From: Vickermania ingenoplastis
Taxonomy: Eukaryota; Euglenozoa; Kinetoplastea; Trypanosomatida; Trypanosomatidae
DNA length: 64,000 nucleotides
Assembly: GCA_010157825.1 (NCBI GenBank)
Contig: VFSE01000076.1
Span: forward strand, 1 to 64,000
Reading direction: 5' to 3'
This document shows positions 9,505 through 20,129 of this stretch, piece by piece. A model generated the notes under the pieces. That model saw nothing but the letters and a program-made list of their open reading frames with translations. It was not told the DNA's origin and ran no database searches. Each line of letters opens with the position of its first letter. Position 1 is the first letter of the stretch. Position numbers and translations under genes: made by a program.

Positions 9505-10911
9505 GATGTATCCCAATCCATTCAACAGATACAGCCAGTGATGAAGAGATCAAATAATAGAGAGAGAGAGAATGTAAAGGGGGGAATGGAGCAAGTGAGG
9601 TCTTTTCAGCCTATTCTACAGCCCGAACACACACACACACACATACATACATATACATACATATACATACATACGTACGTACACGTACACAACTCTGACA
9701 GAGAGGGGGACTGACGTGATGCGGAGCGCAGCTGGAGGAGCGCACCGCCACGAAGTCCGTAGTAAATATATTTTTCCATTATTTTCACTTTTCAGCTTTC
9801 TTTTTTTTTGTCATTTGTTTTAAAGATTTTAGAACCTTCTTTTCTTGTCTTGTCTTTAAAAAATATTAGTGGCTCTCCCCAGAATCACAAAAAAACAAAC
9901 AAACAAAACATAAAAACTAATATATATATATATTCTTTTCCTTCATCTTTTTTTTTCTCTTTTTTGTTTGTCTCCAGGAAATCGATGGATATGCGGACGA
10001 TGTAGCACCTCGAGAAGTCACAGCAGGGAAGAGAGAAGGACCCGAAGAAAAAAAGAAAAAAAGAGAGATGTCAGATAGTCTGCGACCGCTATTCAAACTG
10101 GAGCTCAGGTCAGGAACGAGAGAGAGAGAGAGAGAGCGCACCTCACCCATCTTCACTCCGTTTCAGTCATCAGATCTTTCATCCCCTCAATTTTTTTTTT
10201 CTTGTTTTCTTCTGTTGATATCATTTCTTTTTCTTCTTCTCATTCGTTGGAGCCGTTTCGTATATTTCCCATCATGTAGCACGCATATTTCTCCACCCTG
10301 GTTTTTAATGATGCTGCTTATTATTTGATATTCAAATCCTCCGTTTCATCTCTCTCTCTCTCTCTCTCTCCATGATTATTATTTTTTTTTTCTCTTGTTT
10401 AAGACTTGTATAAACATGCTCCTTCCTCTGTAATCAGCACCTGATCCAAAGAGGGAACTAAAGAAGTTATGCACGCACACAACACACACACTAGCACACA
10501 TATACACACACTAGCACACATACACACACACACACTAATAAAAATAACAACACGTATCAGCAGCAGAGCGGTACAACACACTTCACACGGATATGCCAAG
10601 TTGTACGGATTATCTACCCGTCCATCTCCCACCGAGCTACTCACCGCCCTCTCATGCTTCCCTAACGGCTTCCCCCCCCTCTTTTTTTTTTTTGGTGTTG
10701 TTGTCCTCTCCCATACTTCGCTTCTACTTTTCGGTTTGTTATTATATATGCTTTTTTTTGTTTGTTTCTTTCGCTTCTTTTTAAAGTTCCCAGTGCTGTA
10801 AAGGTGAAAAGGCATCTAAATATAAGCGCGTCGACGACATTTAAAGAAACACGTTGGAGGACACTCCCAGACAGGGGAAAGAGCCTTCCACCTTCTAGAT
10901 AGAAGTATTGT
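8985..10911. other. Intergenic spacer with several microsatellites
   Basis: No gene seen in about 1.9 kb. It contains ATA/AAT runs (9056-9072, 9471-9510), a CA then ATAC tract (9628-9680), a GA tract near 10118-10136, CT runs near 10350-10372, and CACA-rich sequence at 10470-10535. A polypyrimidine tract on the minus strand lies just upstream of the LRR gene start (about 9010-9030). A minus ORF at 10399-10815 is low-complexity and was not called. Confidence 0.6.
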
Positions 10912-12531
10912 TTAGCTCATGTGCTGCTGAAGGACGTCCTTGGCCTCAGCAATTTTGCTGTCCAGCATGATGGGGTTCTCGAGCATGTTCACGATCTCGC
11001 TGTTGTCCATCTCCAGCAGCATACCCGTGATCTTCGGGGCGATGGCGGGGTTGCTCCGGGCGATGTAGTTATAGAGGCGCTCACCGAGGATGTTTCGGTG
11101 CTGCTCCGGCGGGGCGTTGGCGAGGATGGCTGCGAGCGACTGCACGGGCATCGGGTGCTGGGCCATCATGGGCAGGATAGGGGCCTTCGCCGCCGGCATC
11201 GGCATCGGCCGCGGGGCCCGCATCTGGTTCATCGGGTTCGGCCCGGCCATGTGGCGGAGAGGGCCCACGCCGGGGAAGGGCATGGTGGGAGGCATGCGGT
11301 TGAGTGGGAAGGGCATCGGGTTCATGGCGCCGAACATATTCGGGGCCATGAAGCCCATCGGCGGCATGCCACCCATGGGCTGCTGGCGGACACGGTTGTC
11401 CCGGCGCGTACGCTCCTCGAGGTTCTGGCGCCGCGCGTCTTTGCGGACGGCGTAGGTGACGAACAGGGGGCGGGGGGAGAGGAAGGTGCTGCCATTGAGC
11501 TCCTGGATGGCCTGGGAGGCGGCACCCTGGTCCTTCATCGACACGAAGCCGAAGCAGCGGGACACACCGGACGGGTCCATCATGACCTTGGCGGAGACCG
11601 TCTCGCCGTACTGCTCAAAGAGGGATTTGAGGCGCTCGCTCGTGACGGTGTCGTCGAAGCCCTTCACGTAAAGATTGGGGTAGCGACTGTTCTGCACCGC
11701 ACGCTCGCGCCGCGTGCGCTCCCTCTCCCGCTCTCGCTCCTCCCGGGAACGGAAGCGGCCGACGTCGAGCTTCATGCCCTCCTTGGCAATCTTGGACTCG
11801 GTGTCGTTGAGGGCCTCGACGGCCTTGGCGGCGCTGGCGTGGTCGGAGAAGGCGACGTAGGCGAAGCCCACCTCGGTCTGCACCTCGCCGAGGTCGCGGA
11901 CCTTGACGGAGGTGATGGTACCGAAGGGGCTGAAGACCTCCTTGAGGGCCTCCTCGGTCACGGCGGGGTCGAGGTTCTTGACGTAGAGGTTCGTGTACTG
12001 CTCCTCGCGGTGCTGCGGCTGGTAGCGCTCGACCACGATGGCCTGGCCGTCGATCTCCATCCCGTCCATTTCCTTGACGGCCTCCACGGCGGACTCCTCG
12101 GACTCGAACCCGATGCGGGCGTAGCCGCGGGATTCCTCCTTCTCGTTGCAGGCAAGGTTCACGCAGGTGAGGCGGCCAAACTTGGAGAAGAGGTCCTTGA
12201 GCGCGAGTGTGTCCATCGTAAGGGGGAGCTTCTTGACCACGATGTTCCGCACGCCGGGGCGGCGCTTGGAGGGGTCGCGCTGGATGCGGGAGATCTGAAT
12301 GAAGCGCGTACCGAGCTTGGTGCCGGCGAGGTCGAGGGCCTTCTCGGCATCGGCGGGGTCCTGGAAGTTGACGTAGCCGTAGCCCAGAGACTTGTGGGTG
12401 GCAGAATCGACGCACACACGCACCGACACGATGGATCCCACGCGCACAAAGAAGTCGTAGAGCTTCCGCTCGTTGATGGTGGGGTCCAGGCTGCCGACCC
12501 AGATGGAAGGGTTCGGTGAGCTGAAGGTCAT
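10912..12531 (-). CDS. PABP: Poly(A)-binding protein, four RRMs plus MLLE
   Basis: This 539-residue protein starts at ATG 12529-12531 (MTFSSPNPSIWVGSLD). It has the full cytoplasmic PABP layout. RRM1 begins at about residue 9 (SIWVGSL ... GYGYVNF), RRM2 at ~95 (NIVVKKL ... GYARIGF), RRM3 at ~185 (NLYVKNL ... GFAYVAF) and RRM4 at ~290 (NLYVKGF ... CFGFVSM). A Met/Pro-rich linker follows. The C-terminal MLLE/PABC domain (about 464-539) contains KITGMLLEMDNSEIV. It binds mRNA poly(A) tails and recruits translation and deadenylation partners through MLLE. Trypanosomatids have two or three PABPs; the opening resembles the PABP2/PABP3 type from memory, but I do not assign the paralogue. The first RRM has SIWVG in place of the usual SLYVG. 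A clear trans-splice acceptor lies 38 nt upstream. Confidence 0.97.
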   Translation of the reverse strand: MTFSSPNPSIWVGSLDPTINERKLYDFFVRVGSIVSVRVCVDSATHKSLGYGYVNFQDPADAEKALDLAGTKLGTRFIQISRIQRDPSKRRPGVRNIVVKKLPLTMDTLALKDLFSKFGRLTCVNLACNEKEESRGYARIGFESEESAVEAVKEMDGMEIDGQAIVVERYQPQHREEQYTNLYVKNLDPAVTEEALKEVFSPFGTITSVKVRDLGEVQTEVGFAYVAFSDHASAAKAVEALNDTESKIAKEGMKLDVGRFRSREERERERERTRRERAVQNSRYPNLYVKGFDDTVTSERLKSLFEQYGETVSAKVMMDPSGVSRCFGFVSMKDQGAASQAIQELNGSTFLSPRPLFVTYAVRKDARRQNLEERTRRDNRVRQQPMGGMPPMGFMAPNMFGAMNPMPFPLNRMPPTMPFPGVGPLRHMAGPNPMNQMRAPRPMPMPAAKAPILPMMAQHPMPVQSLAAILANAPPEQHRNILGERLYNYIARSNPAIAPKITGMLLEMDNSEIVNMLENPIMLDSKIAEAKDVLQQHMS

Positions 12532-12568
12532 GATGATACGATGTCTCTGTGTGTGTGTGGAAAGACTT

Positions 12569-12570
12569 CT
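12569..12570 (-). promoter_or_regulatory. Predicted spliced-leader acceptor of the PABP gene
   Basis: On the minus strand a tract of about 25 pyrimidines (12571-12600) ends in TTTTAG, 38 nt before the PABP ATG. This is the standard polypyrimidine-AG arrangement for trans-splicing in kinetoplastids. It also supports the chosen start over the longer frame, whose extra codons overlap the tract. Confidence 0.55.
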
Positions 12571-14097
12571 AAAAGAAAGAAAAAAAAGGGAAGAAGAGGT
12601 TAACGGCACGGAGGGGGATGAGTGTTGGTTTGGGTTTTTGGTTCTTTTTTATTTTTCTTTTCTTTTTTTCTCGTCTTCGAAATATGAACTATTCTGATTC
12701 GGTTCTCTTTTTTTTTTTTGTGGGGGAGCGAAGAAAAAAAATTAAAAAAAAAACTGTTTGTGGAAGATGGTAGAGCAGCAGAGGGTTAAAGGAAAACAAG
12801 GGACAGTAGAAAATAATAATAATAATAATAATAAATAGGGGGAGAGAGAGGCAGGAAATCACCAGCACGGACCACGATGTACATCGATGGTGACGGAGGA
12901 CACTAGACCACTGCTCAGCGCCTAGTTTTTTTTTCCCCCAGACAGAAACGAACGGAAGAGCTAGGATAAAGTCTGGCTCTTGCAGTGCATATATATATAT
13001 TTATATATTTAGTTTCCCTTTTAAAAGAGTAAAAGTATATATATATATATGTGCTGTTTTTTTTTTCCATGGGGTATAGATATATTAATCTTTTATGTGT
13101 ATTTCACGCACAAAAAAAACACCTACGTTTGTTGCTATGGTCACCCTGTTCCCCTCCTCTCCAATTCTTCGTCAGATCCCGCTTCTGGCCAGCAGATAGT
13201 GGAGAAGAGGGAGAAACAAATAAATGATACACAGGAAGAGGAGGAGGCTGGACAAGCGGCAACTATCGTGTGCTTCGATTATTATATTTTTTTAAATAAA
13301 ATCTTTTCCTTTTTGTAGTTTCACTCCTTTTTTTTTCAGGATAATCAAATGCACTATTCAATGGACACCCACCGCTCACAGCTGTTGGCTCATTCTCTCT
13401 CCTTGCCTCTCTCGTCGGTCTTCATCCTTTTAGCCGCTGAGGGCGAGACAGCGTTCACACGCCACGGTGGAAGGTCTACTGGCGTACTCTCACCACGGAG
13501 CAACGGGGAATACTGCTGAGCTAGCAGTAAAATCGGGAGAGGGAGAGAACGAGAGAGAGAGGTAACGTATGATGGTCTCTCTCTCTCTCTGTATCTGTAT
13601 CTGTGTGTGTCTGAGTGCTGTCATCCAGAAGGTGAAACGATTTGTCCATAAAAACAAACCAAAAAAAAAAAAACAAAAAAAAAACACGACACACACAGGA
13701 CAAAAGAAACAAACAATCGCTAAAATAACAAAATGGGAGGGAGAGTGATAAAGTACGGACTGGCAGCGGAATTAATTGCTAACAACAACAACAACAAAAA
13801 AGACAAGGAAAAAGGGGCGAAGCGCAGCCGAGAATCAATCCCCAGTCGTTCCGCTCTCATTCGTCTGTTGCTGCGGCTCTTGTCCTGTCTGGGTGCTGCT
13901 GCGGCACCACCACCACCGGTGTATAGCTGCCTGTTTCCACACAAAAGCAGCCGGTAGGCCTGCGTATGTACCTGTACCTGTACCGGTAGGTACCTGGTTC
14001 AAATGCCCCGCCCCGCCCCACCTGTGGCCGCAGTGTGTTAGTACGCTCGACTCTCTCTCTCTTTTTTTTTTTTTCTTCTTTAGGCGAGTTGCCTCCC
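12571..14097. other. Intergenic spacer, PABP / ERG2
   Basis: No gene recognised. It holds AAT runs (12812-12835), TA tracts (12990-13050) and GA/CT runs near 13545-13590. Near 13966-13995 is a small GC-rich patch with repeated GTACCTGTACC units. A tRNA was considered at that patch and rejected. Confidence 0.55.
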
Positions 14098-14775
14098 TCA
14101 CAGCTTCCCATTGAGCATATTGACGAACATGTTGCCGGCGCTCTCCTTTACGGTCTGGTAAATGGTGACCACGTCGAACGTCGAGCTGAAGGAATCCAGG
14201 AAGCCGAATAACATCATGCTCGCGATGTTCCCGCGAGCGTACTCCAGGGCCCAGCACTCACGGTCCATGCGGTATTGCTTTGCATCAAAGCGGTGCAGGT
14301 AGTGCTGCTCTCCCTGCTTGTACACCTCCATGGGACCCGGGCCGGGCGGGGCCGCCCACTGCTCGCCGTAGAGGATCGTAAAGAAATCCTCGGCGAGATG
14401 GCGCCCGGTGTGGCCTTCGGTGCCGACCGGGGTGCCGAAGATGATCAAGTACTCGGAAAAGGAGCAGTGCAGCACCGTCATGCTGCCCATTGCCCCTCCG
14501 GCGTTGTTCCACAGCCAGTTACCGGTGGAGCGAGTCACCGCCGGGTATCGCTCCAGAACGGCTTGAATGACCTCCTCAATGATCTCCTTTGAGCCCACGT
14601 CCTCACCGAACCGGGCCTTGGCCGTGTTGATACCCTTCTGGGCCACAAGCTGCAGCTCCTTGGGGTCCATCGCCCAGTGCTGGGGCTGGTCAATATACCA
14701 AAAGAAGGGAATGCAAACAGCTAACATCACCGTGAGAACCGCTATGCAGCGTCGGGAGAAACAGCAGCAGGCCAT
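14098..14775 (-). CDS. ERG2: C-8 sterol isomerase (ERG2 / sigma-1 receptor family)
   Basis: This 225-residue protein starts at ATG 14773-14775; an apparent upstream start is TTG. Residues ~9-27 form one N-terminal TM helix, as in ERG2 and the sigma-1 receptor, placing it in the ER membrane. The conserved cupin-like core is present: NNAGGAMGSM, SEYLIIFGTPVGTEGHTGRH with the following acidic AED, and WALEYARGNI. The Asp in AED and the Glu in LEYARG correspond to the paired acidic residues of the sigma-1 receptor (D126 and E172), which are the proton relay in the isomerase. It shifts the sterol double bond from C8 to C7 in the ergostane pathway used by trypanosomatids. Length is normal for the family and no defect is seen. 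Confidence 0.95.
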   Translation of the reverse strand: MACCCFSRRCIAVLTVMLAVCIPFFWYIDQPQHWAMDPKELQLVAQKGINTAKARFGEDVGSKEIIEEVIQAVLERYPAVTRSTGNWLWNNAGGAMGSMTVLHCSFSEYLIIFGTPVGTEGHTGRHLAEDFFTILYGEQWAAPPGPGPMEVYKQGEQHYLHRFDAKQYRMDRECWALEYARGNIASMMLFGFLDSFSSTFDVVTIYQTVKESAGNMFVNMLNGKL

Positions 14776-14802
14776 GAGGAGCAAGTTGTTGTTTTTGTTA
14801 AA

Positions 14803-14804
14803 CT
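14803..14804 (-). promoter_or_regulatory. Predicted spliced-leader acceptor of ERG2
   Basis: On the minus strand a pyrimidine tract at about 14813-14833 is followed by the first AG (in GGACCAG), 28 nt before the ERG2 ATG at 14775. Position and spacing fit trans-splicing. Confidence 0.45.
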
Positions 14805-16042
14805 GGTCCGATTAAAAAAAAAAAAGAGAGAAGGAACAGGGGAATGGCTTAGAAAATGGAAACAAATCACTAGGGATGGACTGAAAGACACCGTATCCTA
14901 ACAAATAGTTTGCCCAGCGTCGATGACGGACCAGAACAGCGTGAAGTGGGAGTGGGAGGAAAAGGAAGTTCATGATGATGCGTCGTACGTGACACTGAAG
15001 TCAGAAATTGGTCTGCGTCTTTGACGAACGTCCTCATTTCCCATGTCTCGGATAGGATACACTTCTAAAGTAAAACGAGGATTGTCAGTGTTTTCATCTC
15101 TAAAAAAAGTAACAAGTTTTTTTTTCTTTTTTTTAATTGCAAAAATGCACTCGCACGGATGAGATCTAGCTCCGAACCCTCGATCTGCTCGGGCGTTGCG
15201 ACCTCTTCGACCGTGGATACCGTCCGTTCGAGCGCACCAAAATTGATGACGTCCGCCAACTTGGACTCAATGACTACCGATTCTATGGTCTAGCGATGCT
15301 TTTCCAAATAGTAGCCGCCATCACCACCATCCTCCATCCTCCATCCTCCATCCTCCTGTTCATGCAATTGCACACGTTACGTACATAGCGGTCCACCCGC
15401 AATGGAAGAACGCCGCAGAAATATGGCATATTCCAAGACCCTCCACCCTGGAATCATGGCCTGCGATCTAGCTTTCGATCGACACGTCGCCACGGTGAGA
15501 CATGCTATTCGAACGAGATTTGATGAATATGCTGATACTATATACATATATATGTAAAAAAAAAAAAGAGAGAAGATGGAAGACATGGAGAGTGAGTCCC
15601 AATGATGAAAAGGGCCTGAATGTGGATAAGGATGATTACTACCGCTGCGAAAAATGCGCGTATTTTGTTGTATTGTAAGAAGAAGAAGAAGAAGAAAATC
15701 CATCATTGGGATCCCTATTCACTCGTTATTGGATGGAGATGGGCGAGCCATAATAATAATAATAAGAACAATAAACTCTGTGCCATTGGTTCACTTTTTG
15801 GTTTTCCACCGCCCTCTATCTCCACCTCGTGTCTGCTGACAGGGAGGTGTGAAGTACTTACCAGTTCTGTGTGTAGGCGAGGCACGTCAAACAGAGTAGT
15901 AGTGCTCTTGTTCCCCCAAAAAGATACCTATATATTGTTGGTTTTTTTGGGGGGATTTTTTTTCTCATTTTTTTTTTCTATTTCCCTCGCTGTGTTATGA
16001 CTGGTATGCTGTACGCTGTGTGTTGGTAGGGCGGAGGGAGGA
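14805..16042. other. Intergenic spacer with coding-like islet at 15.13-15.53 kb
   Basis: Most of the spacer is AT-rich and empty. Between about 15130 and 15530 the base composition rises and both strands show short protein-like reading frames, described as a finding. A direct repeat of CCATCCT units lies at 15329-15357, and AGA and AAT runs occur at 15678-15697 and 15750-15765. No gene is called. Confidence 0.5.
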
Positions 16043-17377
16043 CTACATGCCGGCCTTCCCAGCGTTCTCCAGCTGCTTGAAGTCGTAGGGCTTACCGTGT
16101 ATGCGGTCAAAGAGAGAGAGGATATCAGCCGCCGACTGTTCAAAGTGCGTCGCCGCATCGTAGCTCTTGCTGATGAAGCACTTGCTCTTCTTGCCATCCT
16201 CCAGCGGTTCACAGAGAACAGAAACGGAGATAAATTTTTCTAGAGTGGAGCCGATCACGCGAAGCCCCGGCTCGATATCCTTCTCTGGGTTACGCTCGTT
16301 CTCCACCACGGTGCCTATAATGGCGATGAACTTTCCCTCGGGACACACCTTGTTGCTCTCTCCTAGCTGGAGGATGTACATGTCGTTGTTACGCTTCAGC
16401 TCGCTCTGCGGAATAATAATCTGGCACGACTCGATCCCCTCCTTGATGCCGGGGATCGGGTGGTCCATAATGGCGATGCAGCGGATCACCCTGCCGGTCG
16501 GCTTCACCCGGTCTGGGAAGTAGGACGGATCCCCGACCACGTACTTGGCATACGCCTTCTTCCCGCCGCTCTCAATGGACTCAAACACACCCGATGCATC
16601 AAAGTTGACCTTGTCCACCGGTGTCTGCAGCATATACGTGCCACCAAAGACAGCGCAGAGCCGAGAGAAGGCCTGGGGCAGCTCGCCGTTCCCGTAGAGC
16701 GGATACACATATGGAGATTTTCCATACATCTCCATGGAGTTGGCGTACAACTTACAGCGGCGTACCGTGTCGATGGCCGGCTGGTCGAGATACTCATCCG
16801 TGGTGTGCAGCGCGACACTGTGGCCGATGAAGTTTGTCGTGTTCTGATCGATCCCGTACGCCTCGAATAACTTTCTGGTGGTCATTTGCAGGAGATTGTA
16901 CTTCTTGTATGTGGAAGGGTCTTCTGGGTTGTAGTCGTGCATGTAGGACAGCAGCTTCGACGCCTTGCGCTTCTCGAAGAAGCCCATCAGCGAGGAGGAG
17001 AGTGCCTCCTGCGCCGTGGCGGGGACCTTGGCGATTTTTCCGTCCTTCATCACGTAGGAGCTCTCGATGAGCATGAACTCCATGGCGTACCGCTCCACCA
17101 CCGTGGCGCGTAGAATGCGGACGAGTTCCCCGGCAGACATGAGCACCTTGGGAATGAGATCGACGCAGTACAGATGCGGCTTCCCCATGCTCGCCGGTGG
17201 GGCACCCTTGTTAAACTTCTTGTAGAGCTGTTCGAGGTCGAGGGAGGCGGACTCCCCGCCGTAGTACGGGTTTCGGTCCACATGCAGCACCTTGTAGCCC
17301 GAGACCGAGAGCAGACCCGAGAGCACGCACTCCACCAGCCCGGTGCCACAGACAATCACATCGTACGTCTCTTCCAT
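16043..17377 (-). CDS. GDI1: Rab GDP dissociation inhibitor
   Basis: This 444-residue protein begins METYDVI-like (MEETYDVIVCGTGLVECVLS), the dinucleotide-fold sequence conserved region 1 of GDI/REP proteins. It is followed by VDRNPYYGGESASL and downstream by MGKSPYVYPLYGNGELPQAFSR, the Rab-binding SCR region. Length matches GDI (about 445 aa) rather than REP, which carries large insertions. GDI extracts GDP-bound prenylated Rabs from membranes and recycles them through the cytosol, so it serves all vesicle traffic. Trypanosomatids normally have one copy. It is complete, with the C-terminal helical region present. The start is the first ATG of the frame. Confidence 0.97.
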   Translation of the reverse strand: MEETYDVIVCGTGLVECVLSGLLSVSGYKVLHVDRNPYYGGESASLDLEQLYKKFNKGAPPASMGKPHLYCVDLIPKVLMSAGELVRILRATVVERYAMEFMLIESSYVMKDGKIAKVPATAQEALSSSLMGFFEKRKASKLLSYMHDYNPEDPSTYKKYNLLQMTTRKLFEAYGIDQNTTNFIGHSVALHTTDEYLDQPAIDTVRRCKLYANSMEMYGKSPYVYPLYGNGELPQAFSRLCAVFGGTYMLQTPVDKVNFDASGVFESIESGGKKAYAKYVVGDPSYFPDRVKPTGRVIRCIAIMDHPIPGIKEGIESCQIIIPQSELKRNNDMYILQLGESNKVCPEGKFIAIIGTVVENERNPEKDIEPGLRVIGSTLEKFISVSVLCEPLEDGKKSKCFISKSYDAATHFEQSAADILSLFDRIHGKPYDFKQLENAGKAGM

Positions 17378-18310
17378 TCCCGTATTGAATTTCGTTTCTC
17401 GTTTCTGGTTCTTTTTCTTTTGATTTGGCGCCGCTCTCTTCTAGAGGAGGGAAGATAGGGAGATACTAATAAATAAATAAATAAATAAATATTATTGTGC
17501 TACTCCACGCCCGCCAAAATAATAAATAATAAATAATAAATAATAATAATAATAATAATAATCAGGAAACCAACAACATGAATACAAAAAAAAAGAAAAG
17601 AAAAGAAGGGGGAGAAAGAGAGAACGTATTACCCGATGCGCAGAGAGTGGTGGACCAAAGAAATTCGAGTACCGGCTATTGAATGGACCTAGGGGCCGCT
17701 GTCTCTCGTCTTCCATATGTGTCCGGATTATTTCTGAACAAACAAAATGTGTGTCACACGAATGTTCGTGTAAAATAATAATAATAATAAAATATAGTTT
17801 CTTTCCCTCTTTTGCTCCGGGAAGAGAGATTCACCTCAAACAACACACTACGTTCCTTCACGTGTGTTGCAGGGTGGTGGTGAAGTGTCTTGTGCTTTCT
17901 GTTGGTTGACGCGTTGCTAGGATTTATACACCGGTGCATCTTTTTTTCCATTCTTCTTTCTGTTTCGGATACAACAGCCGCAGAAATAATAGTAATAGTA
18001 AGCATAAAATCTGCCCTATCTGTACGTAGAGCAATGTGTGTATGGCGAACACAAAACTCAAAACCAAGTGATTCAGTGAAACAGAAATATATAATATGGA
18101 AGTCCACAACAACAAATGAGGCGCCTTGCTGCGTCCGTATCGTGAGCGGTAGTCATAAACAATGTATATTAAGTCTAAACTATGCGGCAGCTCCTGAGGA
18201 GACAAACAGAAGCAGAACCGAAGCCTTGAGTGCTCACAGGGGATACCAGTCGGACACCAGAACGCACCCTCTTCCACACTCCGCCTTGACGTGGGCCCTG
18301 TCGACCGCCC
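17378..18310. other. Intergenic spacer, GDI / four-TM gene
   Basis: No gene seen. AT-rich microsatellites (AAAT at 17467-17490 and ATA/AAT at 17518-17562) lie 90-185 nt upstream of GDI. A long pyrimidine tract on the minus strand at about 17588-17625 is the likely splicing signal for GDI. The rest is unremarkable. Confidence 0.55.
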
Positions 18311-20020
18311 CTAGTATTTTCCTATAGTAGCAAGGCGACAGGTAACATGCATGCCTCTCCGCCTCCCAGACCACCCCATTATAAGGGGGTTACCGGCCGT
18401 CGGCGACGCCAGGGCCTCATCGATGTTCTTCAAGTACCGCAGCAACACGAAGAGCAGCACAAAGTCTGCGACAAGTATTCCCGAAAGCAAAAGGTACGCC
18501 ACAATCATTGGGTAAAGAACTGTGTCCAGCTTCATCATGATCGCAGACCGGCACGGGGTGAAGAGGTAGTCGTTCTCCAACGTACTCAAGTGACACACAC
18601 CTGTGGCAAACGCAATGTCCATTTGATTGAAACCGCTGCAGTGAAAGTTAACGAAGAAGACGCACGTATCCTCGCCCAGCGCGCCATTTCGGTAATAGGT
18701 CTCGAAGGTGGAAGGACGCGCGGCGGAAATGAGCTTTACGGCAGACCAAACCGAAATGGCGAGGGCGCAGCCCGAGATGAGCGCCCGTGCCCCGCAGAAG
18801 TACACCTGCGACCGCATCGGCGGCGTCATGAAGCCCGCGTGATACGACGTGGCGATGGAGGCTGGAATACAGAGGAAGGCACCAACAAAGAAGAACTGCC
18901 AGTACCCCGTCACGTAGCTGAACAGTAAGCGAGGGAGTCCGATACCATAAATGAAGAGAACGGCGAAGGCGACGGCGAAGGCGGCGATGCACCCCGCCAC
19001 GACGCCCACGGCGATGGTCAGCCGTGTCACGCCGGTGGAGACGAGGAGGTCCCGCAAGGGGTCCATATCAAACATCTCCAGCTCCCCGCGGCGGCGCTGG
19101 TGCCGCGCGGCGCGTTCTGATTCTATTTTATTGTTCACCTTCGCCAGCACAGCGACCTCCTCCTTGGCTATGGTTTCCAACAAGGCCTCATCGATACCAG
19201 GGCAGTTGGCCCGCACGGCAACGAAGGACTTGAGCGAGATTCCACCAGGGTTGTTGCCCTGGCTGGTGTGCACCAGGTAGCGGCGCACAAACATACGCAG
19301 GCACTGCATATCGAAGTAGTGCTTTTCCGGGTTTTGGAAGAGGGAGTAGAAGGTGCTAGGGGGGGGTTGAGGGCGAAGTGGACGTCTTGGATCTTCTTTC
19401 TGGAGAGCGTTACGTAAGGCAACGGCCCCATCGAGACGAGTTCCCGCAGGCGATGCGCATCGCCCGGCAGCATTTCAGAAGGGGCCACCCAGGGGTGCGC
19501 CCCTTCCCCTTCCTCATCCGTGTTCGTCGGATCGTTCGATGATGAGGGGACGCCGTCCACCGCCGTGCGACCCGCGCCGATTCGTTTCGCTGCTTCTCCT
19601 ACTGTGGACCGGACTCCTGCTCGACATGTTGTGAAATGGATCATCCTCCGCAGCGTGTCGTTCGTCTCCGGGATCCAGGCGCTGCCGGTAGAGCTCGTAC
19701 TCCGCTGAAGCGAAGCGCCCACAGTGAATCAAGGAGATGCAGTCGGCGGTGAGAAATGAAATGAGACCCTCGTACATCATCGTATCCGTCTCCGAGCCGA
19801 TGGTTGTTTCTGACGTGAGCGTGGCACAGCGGCCAATGGACGCCAGCTCTGGAGCGAGCAGCGGGGGGAGGTGCTCCATGCGGCCCGTCACACGAATCAC
19901 GCACTGCTGTAGTTGCTCCTCGATGGTGGGCGGGCGCTCCTCTATCGGCTCCGGAGCAACGGGACTAGCTGCTTCGGTGGAATCCTCTGCCACTGGTGCA
20001 GCCGCGTCGTGGGCCGTCAT
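18311..20020 (-). CDS. Four-TM membrane protein, reading frame interrupted twice
   Basis: Three consecutive minus-strand frames together give one protein-like sequence of about 569 residues from ATG 20018-20020. The N-terminal block (acidic, then helical; 20020 to about 19600) and the C-terminal block (19358 to 18311) share one frame. The middle block (about 19600-19367) is in another, so two compensating frame changes exist. The second sits at a run of eight G at 19359-19366; across it the middle block (SRKKIQDVHFALNPP) passes directly into STFYSLFQNPEKHYFD. Four TM helices lie at about 334-361, 363-391, 407-432 and 499-529. The TM3-TM4 loop carries four Cys, including a CSG, which recalls tetraspanin topology. 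The breaks may be sequencing errors or real decay; function is unknown. Confidence 0.6.
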
Positions 20021-20098
20021 AGCTGCTGCTGCGATCTCACTCGATGTACGCCGTGCTGCACTCAGTCGAGAAGAGAGGGGGGGCTTGTTTCTCCTTGA

Positions 20099-20129
<31 letters not shown>

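Noticed and set aside
10399-10815. A 138-codon minus-strand ORF between the LRR and PABP genes
   Set aside because: It is built from CA/TG repeats and homopolymers and lies in likely 3'UTR. No domain, signal or conservation evidence.
10921-12519. A 532-codon plus-strand ORF opposite the PABP gene
   Set aside because: It is the antisense shadow of PABP: GC-rich coding sequence leaves the opposite strand open, and its product is an unrecognisable Gly/Val/His-rich chain. Similar shadows oppose most genes here.
13966-14020. tRNA-like B box (GGTTCAAATGCC) near a GTACC repeat
   Set aside because: The flanking bases cannot form a T stem and no acceptor or anticodon arm can be drawn.
14968-15005. 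Possible C/D snoRNA (ATGATGA followed by CTGA)
   Set aside because: The boxes are only about 25 nt apart and there is no terminal stem; too short for a kinetoplastid C/D snoRNA.
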